Assembly: GCA_003164305.1 (NCBI GenBank)
Contig: PLSZ01000348.1
Location: 1-5,036 of the forward strand
Reading direction: 5' to 3'
Source: Acetobacteraceae bacterium
GTDB taxonomy: Bacteria; Pseudomonadota; Alphaproteobacteria; Acetobacterales; Acetobacteraceae
Length of the DNA stretch: 5,036 nt
The translations under genes were made by a program, and so were the position numbers. The notes under the pieces were generated by a model. That model had not been told where the DNA came from and did no database searches. It saw only the letters and a list, made by a program, of their open reading frames with translations. Below are positions 1 to 5,036 of the stretch, piece after piece; position 1 is the stretch's first letter; each line of letters opens with the position of its first letter.

Positions 1-1067
1 CGAACACGGCGACGCAGGCTGTCATTGTCCGTCTCTTCGGCCAGGATCGCGGCACGAACTTCCGGCTGGCGCAGCGCGGCGATCTTTTGCTCGAACGGCA
101 GATCGGCGATGGCGTCGTAACTCGGCCGGCCAAGAAACGGATTTTGTGAAATCTCAAACCCAAGGATGATTCCGGTCGGGCGAGTCAGCACCTGCCCCAG
201 CATCGGCACACCGGAACGATTGGCATCGGCGATCCAGCCGGCGATATCGCGCCATTCCTCGGGTCTGGCATCGCGTTGCAGGATGGTGATCGCCATGGGC
301 CGGCCGGATTGCTCGACCAGACGGCGCAGCATGGCGAATTCCGGCGCCGGATCGTTGAAGTCGGAGATCACCTGCAACCAGCCGGCGTTCAGCGCGCCCG
401 CGATCGTCGCGAGTTCCGCTTCGTCCGCGTCCAACGTCGGGATATGCGCACCCGCCTTGGTCTTATGATTGATCGTGCGAGACGTGGAAAATCCCAGTGC
501 TCCCGCCTTCACCCCCTCAACCACGATACGCGCCATCTCCCGCGCTTCCGCCGCCGTCGCCGGTTCGCGATCGACGCCGCGCTGACCCATGACGTGCACC
601 CGAACGGCGGCGTGCGGCACCTGGGTGGCGATGTCGAGATCGTACGGACGTGCCTCCAGCGCATTCAGGAAATCGGGGAAACTACGCCAGTTCCACGGCA
701 ACCCTTCGATCAGCACCGGCTCGGGAATGTCTTCGACGCCCTCCATCAGTTTCACCAACAATCCCTGATCGGCGGGCGTGCATGGCGCGAAGCCAACGCC
801 GCAATTGCCGATCAAGGTCGTTGTCACACCGTGCCAGGAACTTGGCGTGATCCGGCTGCTCCAGGTCGCCTGAGCATCATAATGCGAGTGAGGATCGACG
901 AAGCCAGGGGTGACGATTTTACCCCTGGCGTCGATTTCTTCAGTGCCACGCGCGGATACCTTGCCAACCGCGACGATGCGTCCGTCTGAGACCGCGACGT
1001 CGGCCTCGATCGGATCGCCACCGGAACCATCAATGACGGTGCCACCGCGGATGACAAGATCGACCAT
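1..1067 (-). CDS. N-acyl-D-amino-acid deacylase-like amidohydrolase, N-terminal part (3' end outside window)
   Basis: An open frame runs from ATG at 1067 to the window edge without a stop: 355 residues of a family usually about 550-580 long. The start is supported by AAAGGA at 1078-1083, 10 nt upstream. Residues 1-50 form the small beta-sandwich typical of amidohydrolases (DLVIRGGTVIDG, then DGRIVAVG). TPGFVDPHSH (53-62) gives the H60-x-H62 metal motif that opens the TIM barrel, and GNCGVGFAPC (87-96) carries Cys89, matching the bridging metal cysteine of D-aminoacylases. GALGFSTSRT (189-198) is a family signature. The family hydrolyses N-acyl-D-amino acids or related amides, normally in the cytoplasm; there is no signal peptide here. 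The His ligands expected near 220 and 250 are not obvious, so the substrate and even the exact reaction are uncertain. It lies 67 nt downstream of the oxidoreductase gene on the same strand, probably co-transcribed. Family call confident, substrate unknown. Confidence 0.88.
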   Translation of the reverse strand, partial: MVDLVIRGGTVIDGSGGDPIEADVAVSDGRIVAVGKVSARGTEEIDARGKIVTPGFVDPHSHYDAQATWSSRITPSSWHGVTTTLIGNCGVGFAPCTPADQGLLVKLMEGVEDIPEPVLIEGLPWNWRSFPDFLNALEARPYDLDIATQVPHAAVRVHVMGQRGVDREPATAAEAREMARIVVEGVKAGALGFSTSRTINHKTKAGAHIPTLDADEAELATIAGALNAGWLQVISDFNDPAPEFAMLRRLVEQSGRPMAITILQRDARPEEWRDIAGWIADANRSGVPMLGQVLTRPTGIILGFEISQNPFLGRPSYDAIADLPFEQKIAALRQPEVRAAILAEETDNDSLRRRV

Positions 1068-1092
1068 ACGAAATATTTCCTTTCGATCGGTA

Positions 1093-1129
1093 CCCGTCTG
1101 ATGGCCCGGTCAAGCCGGGCCATGACGGG
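1093..1129. repeat. Strong hairpin repeat between oxidoreductase and deacylase genes
   Basis: The core is a perfect inverted repeat: ATGGCCCGG (1101-1109), loop TCAAG, CCGGGCCAT (1115-1123). Outside it CCCGTC (1093-1098) pairs with GACGGG (1124-1129), leaving only TG (1099-1100) bulged, so the full stem has 15 pairs. No T-run follows on either strand, so a classical intrinsic terminator is unlikely. From memory, similar CGTCATGGCC...GGCCAT elements are common between genes in alphaproteobacteria, which suggests a REP-like dispersed repeat. In the mRNA running from the oxidoreductase into the deacylase it could stabilise the upstream transcript or partly attenuate downstream expression; that role is inferred. 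A degenerate relative lies at 4998-5017. Confidence 0.8.
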
Positions 1130-1134
1130 AGATT

Positions 1135-2184
1135 TCAGAACCCCAGCTTGTCGGCGATGCCGTAACCCGTCGCCATGTCCTGCAAACGTTTCCAGGTGGC
1201 GTCCTCGATCGGCACGCCGTTCTTGCGCCGGTCCTGCTCTTTACGGAATTCAACCTCGCCCGGGTAGAAGACTTCGGTGAAACCCTGAGCCGGGGGCGTC
1301 GCTTTCAGGTAATGGGCGAAGTCGGTGACCTCGGCCTTGAAGGTCGCCAGATCGCGGAACGCGGCGACGTTGAACACCGCCATGAAGCAACCGTCGTTGT
1401 GGCGGCCCTGAGGATCGATACCGAAACCAAGCCCGGTCAGCAAACCGGAGAGGATTTCGACGATCGCGGCCAGGCCAGTGCCTTTGTACCCTTCGGTGCC
1501 GCCCAACGGTAGCAAGGCGCCGCCGGCGCGCAGCACTTTTGGATCGGTTGAAGGCTTGCCCTCGGAGTCGATCAGCCAACCGGTCGGCACCTGTTCGCCC
1601 CGCGCGGTCGCGACGTTGATCTTGCCGGCGGCGGCGGCGGAGGTCGCCATGTCGAACACCAACGGCCCCTCCAGGTTCGATGGGATCGCGAAACAGATCG
1701 GGTTGGTGCCCAATCGGGCCTTGGCGCCGCCGTAGGGGGCGACGTGTTTTGGAGAGCGACCGGAGTCGGCGGTGATCATCGCGATCATGCCCTCGGCCGA
1801 CGCCAGCAGCGGATAACTCGCGAGGCGTCCGATGTGGCTCTGACGCAGCACCGTGGCTGCGGCGACGTTTTGCTTTTTCGCTTTCTCGATGGTGTAGCGC
1901 ATCGCGCGGTCGTTGACGACGTAGCCGAAACCCCAGTTGCCGTCGATAACCGTCGTCGTCGCGGTTTCCTGTTTGATCTCCCACGGCGCCTGGGGAACGA
2001 TGTGGCCGGCCTTGATGCGATCGATATATTGCGGGATCAGGATGATCCCGTGGGAGTCGTGTCCCACCAGATTGGCGCCAATGTTATAGCGGGCGATGAT
2101 CGCGGCTTCGTCTTCCGATGCGCCGGCGGCGACGAGCAGCCCCTTGGCGATCTCGGTCAGGCGTTCGGCGGATACGTTTGGCAT
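1135..2184 (-). CDS. Ldh/MDH2-family NAD(P)-dependent 2-hydroxyacid oxidoreductase
   Basis: A complete 349-residue protein of the malate/L-lactate/ureidoglycolate dehydrogenase fold (Pfam Ldh_2), a cytoplasmic family that interconverts 2-hydroxyacids and 2-ketoacids with NAD(P)H. Visible motifs in order: GHDSHG (41-46, active-site Ser44/His45), QSHIGR (115-120, catalytic His117), APYGGAKARLGTNPICFAIP (149-168, nucleotide-binding segment), VFDMATSAAAAGKI (176-189), GGTEGYKGTGLA (228-239) and a C-terminal PGEVEFRKEQDRRKNGVP stretch (308-325). The GHDSHGI..IP.Y pattern and the PGE...R...G.P tail resemble, from memory, the E. coli YbiC/HcxB branch more than AllD or archaeal malate dehydrogenase, so an aryl- or other bulky 2-hydroxyacid substrate is possible. 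Residue 49 is Leu where some relatives have a substrate-binding Arg. The start is fixed by AAGGGAG (2192-2198) 7 nt upstream of ATG. It is divergent from the propeller gene and probably heads an operon with the deacylase. Family sure, substrate not. Confidence 0.93.
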   Translation of the reverse strand: MPNVSAERLTEIAKGLLVAAGASEDEAAIIARYNIGANLVGHDSHGIILIPQYIDRIKAGHIVPQAPWEIKQETATTTVIDGNWGFGYVVNDRAMRYTIEKAKKQNVAAATVLRQSHIGRLASYPLLASAEGMIAMITADSGRSPKHVAPYGGAKARLGTNPICFAIPSNLEGPLVFDMATSAAAAGKINVATARGEQVPTGWLIDSEGKPSTDPKVLRAGGALLPLGGTEGYKGTGLAAIVEILSGLLTGLGFGIDPQGRHNDGCFMAVFNVAAFRDLATFKAEVTDFAHYLKATPPAQGFTEVFYPGEVEFRKEQDRRKNGVPIEDATWKRLQDMATGYGIADKLGF

Positions 2185-2225
2185 GATTTCACTCCCTTCC
2201 CAGGCTCCGTCGCAGGCTACGCCAT

Positions 2226-2253
2226 CCGGGCCGCTCTGGCCAAGCGGGCCTGG
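2226..2253. repeat. Imperfect inverted repeat in the divergent region (possible operator)
   Basis: CCGGGCCGCT (2226-2235) pairs with AGCGG plus CCTGG (2243-2247 and 2249-2253) around a 7-nt loop CTGGCCA. One G (2248) is bulged and one pair is G-T, giving about ten pairs. It sits mid-way between two divergent start codons, where an operator would be expected, and overlaps the weak plus-strand promoter candidate. A worn copy of the intergenic hairpin repeat is an alternative, although its loop and core sequence differ. Confidence 0.45.
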
Positions 2254-2265
2254 CCTCGATAAGAT
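2237..2265 (+). promoter_or_regulatory. Weak sigma70-like promoter candidate for the propeller gene
   Basis: TGGCCA (2237-2242) matches four of six positions of TTGACA, and TAAGAT (2260-2265) matches four of six of TATAAT, with a 17-bp spacer. It would give a leader of roughly 25 nt with AAGGGAG inside it. Matches of this quality arise easily by chance in GC-rich DNA; its only special support is location and spacing. Confidence 0.25.
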
Positions 2266-2295
2266 GACCGAGGGAATTCAAGAAGGGAGCGTGCC

Positions 2296-3339
2296 ATGGC
2301 ACAGTCGAACATCTACGCCGGCGTCGCCGGTTATGTCGGACGGGCCGATCAGGTGGGTAAAGTTGGCGTGTTCACGCGCGCGGCCGGCGCGGAGTCCTGG
2401 ACACATCCGGTCAGCGAACACGAGACTTATGCCGTGCATGTGCATCCGACCGATCCGAACGTTGTGTTCGCCGGCACCAAGGATGGCGTTTATCGCAGCA
2501 CCGACAAGGGAAAATCGTTCCAGCGCACGAACTTCCCGGACGCGCGGCAGATCTGGTCGTTCCTGGTCGACGCGCAAAATCCGAAGCTGGTTTATGCCGG
2601 CGGATCGCCGATCTCGATCTACCGCAGCGAAGATACCGGCGAGACGTGGAAAGAAATGCCGGATCCCGGAATGCCGGATCGCGCGGTGATGCCATTCGCC
2701 TGCCGTGTCATGCGGATGGCGCAACATCCGAAACATCCAGGCACCATCTATGCCGCGTTGGAAGTGAACGGCGTGATGAGCACCAACAATTACGCCGAGA
2801 GCTGGACGGATCGCAGCGCCGATCTGCTGCGGCTGGCGGAAAAGCCGCATCTGAAAAGCAAGATCGTCAGCAACACCTATAATGAAGGAATGCTCGACGG
2901 TCACGCGATCGCCATCAATCCGGCCGATCCGGACGGGGTGATTTTCGCGGCGCGGATGGGATTGTTCCAGACGCATGATGGCGGCGAGACCTGGCAGGAC
3001 ATGGAAGTCGGGCGCTTTTCACCGACGACGTATGGCCGCGATATCAAGGTCGGCGCCGACGGCAAGACGCTTTACGCCGCTCTCAGTGTCGCGGCGGCGA
3101 GCAAGGACGGCGGCGTTTATCGCAGCACCGACAAGGGCCAGACCTGGAGCCGCTACGATAAAGTTCAGGTGCACGGCACGATCATGTCGGTGGCGCCGCA
3201 CGCGAAGAACGCCAACGTGATGGCGATCGGCGCGCGGTATGAGGGGGAGATTTACGGCACGGAAGATGGCGGCGCGACGTGGGAGTCGTTGCCTCTGCCG
3301 GCGGGGGTGAAGGACATTTATTCGCTCGCCGTATCGTAA
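2296..3339 (+). CDS. BNR/Asp-box repeat protein, predicted seven-bladed beta-propeller
   Basis: A 347-residue protein built of repeats, each with an hP-x-x-P-x-x-(V/I)-(Y/F)-A-type strand followed by an Asp-box (S/T-x-D-x-G-x-T/S-W/F). Five Asp-boxes are clear: S68-F75, S111-W118, T226-W233, S277-W284 and T322-W329. Two degenerate ones (VFTRAAGAESW at 25-35 and STNNYAESW at 162-170) fill the gaps, giving seven blades. Such repeats occur in sialidases, VPS10/sortilin-like and photosystem-assembly YCF48-like proteins. No sialidase F/Y-R-I-P motif is visible, so a glycosidase is not supported. There is no signal peptide or membrane segment, so it is probably cytoplasmic, unlike most secreted BNR proteins. 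ATG at 2296 is preceded by AAGGGAG (2283-2289). It is divergent from the oxidoreductase gene and ends at a hairpin. Binding scaffold or enzyme cannot be decided from sequence; fold confident, function unknown. Confidence 0.85.
   Translation: MAQSNIYAGVAGYVGRADQVGKVGVFTRAAGAESWTHPVSEHETYAVHVHPTDPNVVFAGTKDGVYRSTDKGKSFQRTNFPDARQIWSFLVDAQNPKLVYAGGSPISIYRSEDTGETWKEMPDPGMPDRAVMPFACRVMRMAQHPKHPGTIYAALEVNGVMSTNNYAESWTDRSADLLRLAEKPHLKSKIVSNTYNEGMLDGHAIAINPADPDGVIFAARMGLFQTHDGGETWQDMEVGRFSPTTYGRDIKVGADGKTLYAALSVAAASKDGGVYRSTDKGQTWSRYDKVQVHGTIMSVAPHAKNANVMAIGARYEGEIYGTEDGGATWESLPLPAGVKDIYSLAVS
2485..2510 (+). repeat. 26-bp perfect direct repeat, copy 1 (Asp-box of blade 2)
   Basis: This stretch encodes the GVYRSTDKG segment of the second propeller blade and is identical, base for base, to 3112-3137 in blade 6. 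The flanking bases differ at once on both sides. Identity at third codon positions points to a recent duplication or gene conversion between blades rather than ancient blade divergence. Confidence 0.85.
3112..3137 (+). repeat. 26-bp perfect direct repeat, copy 2 (Asp-box of blade 6)
   Basis: Same sequence and reading phase as 2485-2510, encoding GVYRSTDKG in the sixth blade. The two copies lie 627 bp apart, a multiple of three, so recombination between them would delete four blades in frame. Confidence 0.85.
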
Positions 3340-3345
3340 CGTTGT

Positions 3346-3384
3346 GGTGACGGGGGCCGGTTTCGGCCGGTCCCCGTTGTCACC
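3346..3384. terminator. GC-rich hairpin between convergent genes, possible bidirectional terminator
   Basis: GGGG plus CCGG (3352-3355, 3357-3360) pair with CCGG plus CCCC (3367-3370, 3372-3375) around TTTCGG, with a G-T pair at 3356/3371. GTGAC (3347-3351) can extend the stem with GTCAC (3379-3383) across a 3-nt bulge. It starts 6 nt after the propeller stop TAA and overlaps the stop codon of the convergent membrane-protein gene. No T-tract follows on either strand, so it is not a textbook intrinsic terminator; position between convergent genes is the main support. Confidence 0.5.
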
Positions 3385-3697
3385 CCATCGAAGCCCAGGC
3401 GAGGAAGAGAACGAAAGCGGCGATGGCGAGCGAGGCGTGGGTGGCGACCGCGATCCCCGCGATCCGTGGCCGCCGGTGCAGGAACAGGATCAGCAGTCCC
3501 AACACCGCCGCGATGCTGAACAGCATTGCGGCGGTGACACCGAAGGAGCCGACGCCCATCGCCTCCCCACGCGACGGCCCTTGAAGCGCCAACAACAATA
3601 AACCCAGGCCGGCCGTGCCGGTTACGCCGTGGATGACGCCGACCCAAAGCGGCAGGCGATCGCCTCGAAGATACCGCAGCGCCAGGATCCCCCCCAA
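3380..3697 (-). CDS. Small four-helix membrane protein of unknown function
   Basis: I do not recognise the family with certainty. From TTG at 3697 the product is 105 residues and almost entirely hydrophobic. Helices at about 16-39 (contains IHG, His23), 51-73 and 78-101 (contains THA, His87) are clear, and a first helix is cut short by this start. Positive loops RYLRGDR and HRRPR place the helix 1-2 and 3-4 loops inside, with both termini outside. The two intramembrane His residues could bind a cofactor such as haem, but this is speculative. There is no ATG or GTG in frame: upstream options are CTG at 3713-3715 (six more residues) and ATA at 3737-3739, which overlaps the CoA-transferase stop as ATAA and would give a full helix 1. 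No good ribosome binding site precedes any of them. It directly follows the CoA-transferase gene and is probably translationally coupled to it. Confidence 0.65.
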   Translation of the reverse strand: MGGILALRYLRGDRLPLWVGVIHGVTGTAGLGLLLLALQGPSRGEAMGVGSFGVTAAMLFSIAAVLGLLILFLHRRPRIAGIAVATHASLAIAAFVLFLAWASMG

Positions 3698-3735
3698 CGC
3701 AACCGCCGCCGTCAGCGCGACTTCGGCCGCCCGGA

Positions 3736-4932
3736 TTATGCGAGCACGCCCAAACCGCGAAGCCGCGCGATGTCGTCGGCGTCGTATCCGGCTTCACGCA
3801 ACACGGCTTCGCTGTGCTGGCCGATGGCGGGAGCCCTCTGGGCTGGTACTTTATCGACGCCATCGATATGAAACGGTGCGGAAACGGTCAGATGACCGCC
3901 ATCGGCGAATGGCACCAACGCGCCGCAATCTCGCATTTGCTGGTCGTCCAGCACTTCGTTGACGGTACCGACAATGCCGAATGTGACGCCAACGCCATCC
4001 AGGATCCCGCGCCAGTCCTTCAGGTCGCGTTTGGAAAATTCGGCGTCCAGCACCTGGACCAGTTCGGCGGCGTATTGTTTGCGCGCGGCCGGTGTGGCGA
4101 AACGCGGATCGTGCACCAGATCCTCCCGGCCGATCGCGGACAAAAATCCGGATAATTGCCGCTGCTCGTTGAACAGCGCCATGATGAACCAGCGGCCGTC
4201 GCGGGTTTGGTAATGATTCGCCAACGCGTTCGGTGCTTCCTCGCGGGTTGGGCGGTGCGTCACGTGTTCGCCGAACAGGCGGGTTTGCACGGCGCAGGCG
4301 TTGGCCCAGAGACCGTTCTGCAAAAGAGACGATTTAACCACGCCACCCAGACCGGTCTTTTCCCGCCGGTACAGCGCGGTGACGATCGCGGCGTACAGGC
4401 CTGTCCCGCTGGGATGATCGCCCATGCCTGGCATTGAACGCGACGGAGCCGTGGTCGCCTCGGCCCGCACCTGGTCCATCAGGCCGGTGCGCGCCCAATA
4501 CGCGGTCGAATCGAAGCCGGTTTTCGCGGCTTCTTCGCCTTCCTCGCCATAAGCGGTGAACGACGCGTAGATCAACCGAGGATTCAACGGCAGCAATTGC
4601 GCCGGAGCCAGCAACAGGCGTTCGCGCACCGGCAACGGGAAATTGGTGACGAACACATCAGCCGATGCCACCAGCCGATGCAGGGCGGCGATGCCGTCCG
4701 GATGTTTCAGGTCGATCGCCAGGCTGCGTTTGTTGCGGGACGTCAACTGCCAGTAGTAATCGACATCTTTGCCGGGGATGGGGCCGCGGGTCCGCCAGGG
4801 ATCGCCAACGCCTGGCGGCTCCACCTTGATCACGTCGGCGCCGAAGTCGGACAGGATCGTCGCGGCGGCGGGACCGGCGATCCAACTGGCGCAGTCGATG
4901 ACTTTCAGGCCGGTGAACAGACTTTCGGTCAC
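3736..4932 (-). CDS. Class III (CaiB/BaiF family) CoA-transferase
   Basis: A complete protein of 398 residues, normal length for the formyl-CoA/L-carnitine CoA-transferase family, which moves CoA between carboxylic acids in the cytoplasm through an aspartyl-CoA thioester intermediate. Visible family features: GLKVIDCASWIAGPAAA (8-24), SDFGADVIKVEPPGVGDPWR (28-47), SRNKRSLAIDL (65-75), the catalytic Asp141 in GFDSTAYWARTG, GMGDHPSGTGLYAAI (169-183), and the C-terminal IGQHSEAVL...L..LGV tail. GTG at 4930-4932 is preferred: AGGGGAG (4940-4946) lies 7 nt upstream of it. An in-frame ATG at 4951-4953 would add seven residues (MRQGRTN), but it has no ribosome binding site and would place AGGGGAG inside the coding sequence. 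The acyl substrate cannot be predicted. The membrane-protein gene follows within about 40 nt, and the pair is convergent with the propeller gene. Confidence 0.93.
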   Translation of the reverse strand: MTESLFTGLKVIDCASWIAGPAAATILSDFGADVIKVEPPGVGDPWRTRGPIPGKDVDYYWQLTSRNKRSLAIDLKHPDGIAALHRLVASADVFVTNFPLPVRERLLLAPAQLLPLNPRLIYASFTAYGEEGEEAAKTGFDSTAYWARTGLMDQVRAEATTAPSRSMPGMGDHPSGTGLYAAIVTALYRREKTGLGGVVKSSLLQNGLWANACAVQTRLFGEHVTHRPTREEAPNALANHYQTRDGRWFIMALFNEQRQLSGFLSAIGREDLVHDPRFATPAARKQYAAELVQVLDAEFSKRDLKDWRGILDGVGVTFGIVGTVNEVLDDQQMRDCGALVPFADGGHLTVSAPFHIDGVDKVPAQRAPAIGQHSEAVLREAGYDADDIARLRGLGVLA

Positions 4933-5036
4933 GTTGGTTCTCCCCTGCCGCATTTGGCCGCGGTTCAGCTACGTCTGGAGACAGACTGCCGCGACGGATG
5001 GCCGGGTCAAGCCCCATAGGCATCAAGTTAAGCGCC
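4933..5036 (-). promoter_or_regulatory. Upstream region of the CoA-transferase gene
   Basis: This stretch should contain the leader and possibly the promoter of the CoA-transferase/membrane-protein pair. It holds the ribosome binding site AGGGGAG (4940-4946), a small perfect hairpin GTCTG-GAGA-CAGAC (4973-4986) and a degenerate hairpin repeat (4998-5017). On the minus strand the repeat contains CTTGACC, which resembles a -35 element, but no acceptable -10 lies 16-18 bp downstream, so I do not call a specific promoter. Confidence 0.4.
4998..5017. repeat. Degenerate second copy of the intergenic hairpin repeat
   Basis: ATGGCCGGG (4998-5006), TCAAG, then CCCCAT (5012-5017) matches the 1101-1123 element in order: left arm with one change, identical loop, and a right arm shortened by three bases, so only a partial stem remains. 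The GGTCAAGCC centre is shared exactly. Two related copies in intergenic positions about 3.9 kb apart support a dispersed repeat family. Confidence 0.55.

Larger units (their letters stand above)
2185..2295. promoter_or_regulatory. Divergent intergenic region between oxidoreductase and propeller genes
   Basis: This 111-bp gap must hold the promoters of both flanking genes, which are transcribed away from each other. Both ends carry the same Shine-Dalgarno heptamer AAGGGAG: on the minus strand at 2192-2198 for the oxidoreductase (7 nt from ATG) and on the plus strand at 2283-2289 for the propeller (6 nt from ATG). Between them lie a direct repeat of CAGGCT (2201-2206 and 2213-2218, 12-bp period) and an imperfect inverted repeat (2226-2253). 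The arrangement would allow one regulator to control both directions, but no regulator gene is in the window. I found no convincing minus-strand promoter hexamers. Confidence 0.6.

Noticed and set aside
276..989. Plus-strand open frame of 237 codons
   Set aside because: It lies opposite the deacylase gene, is rich in Arg/His/Pro from GC-rich antisense codons, shows no domain, and has no ribosome binding site.
1250..1984. Minus-strand open frame of 244 codons
   Set aside because: It is an out-of-frame shadow within the oxidoreductase gene; its Arg-rich composition is typical of frame-shifted GC-rich coding DNA.
1744..2262. Plus-strand open frame of 172 codons
   Set aside because: It is antisense to the oxidoreductase, which has clear family motifs throughout; nothing recognisable in the translation.
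2278..2976. Minus-strand open frame of 232 codons opposite the propeller gene
   Set aside because: The plus-strand frame has regular Asp-box repeats and a good start site; the antisense product shows no motif and is a codon-bias shadow.
2296..3339. Sialidase function for the BNR protein
   Set aside because: Asp-boxes alone do not make a sialidase; no F/Y-R-I-P motif or obvious Arg triad is visible and there is no export signal.
3318..3863. Minus-strand open frame of 181 codons spanning the end of the CoA-transferase and the membrane gene
   Set aside because: It is out of frame with both; the low-complexity Arg/Gly/Pro translation contrasts with the coherent four-helix protein in the neighbouring frame.
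4998..5017. CTTGACC in the repeat as a -35 element for the CoA-transferase
   Set aside because: No acceptable -10 hexamer lies at 16-18 bp spacing, and the same motif occurs in the other repeat copy without a -10 either.
1..5036. CRISPR array, transposase, integrase, tRNA, toxin-antitoxin or defence genes
   Set aside because: No regularly spaced repeats, no tRNA-like fold, no terminal inverted repeats with target duplication and no relevant protein motifs on either strand.

Overview
The window is GC-rich and densely coded. Its strong purine-rich ribosome binding sites, catabolic gene content and a hairpin repeat centred on GGTCAAGCC suggest an alphaproteobacterium, perhaps Rhodospirillales/Acetobacteraceae or Rhizobiales. 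The lineage is inferred from gene content and style, not from a marker gene. No mobile element, CRISPR array, tRNA or rRNA is visible.

Layout. Positions 1-1067 (minus) hold the N-terminal 355 residues of an N-acyl-D-amino-acid deacylase-like amidohydrolase; its 3' end lies outside the window. Upstream of it on the same strand, across a 67-nt gap carrying a strong hairpin repeat, is a complete Ldh/MDH2-type NAD(P)-dependent 2-hydroxyacid oxidoreductase (1135-2184). A 111-bp divergent regulatory region (2185-2295) with an imperfect inverted repeat separates this from a plus-strand gene (2296-3339) for a leaderless BNR/Asp-box protein that reads as a seven-bladed beta-propeller. A GC-rich hairpin at 3346-3384 closes that gene and meets the end of a convergent minus-strand pair. 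The pair is a class III (CaiB/BaiF) CoA-transferase (3736-4932, best start GTG) followed by a small four-helix membrane protein (about 3380-3697) with an unclear start codon. A degenerate second copy of the hairpin repeat lies upstream of the CoA-transferase.

How the genes may work together. The oxidoreductase and deacylase probably form one transcript for uptake-and-degradation chemistry: release of an amino acid or similar amide product, and oxidation or reduction of a 2-hydroxy/2-keto acid. The CoA-transferase would activate a carboxylic acid as its CoA thioester. Substrates cannot be read from the sequence, and no link between the two transcription units is shown beyond adjacency. I see mostly ordinary accessory catabolism and no convincing new system. 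The points most worth a second look are the propeller protein, the metal-site changes in the deacylase, the start of the small membrane protein and the repeat family.
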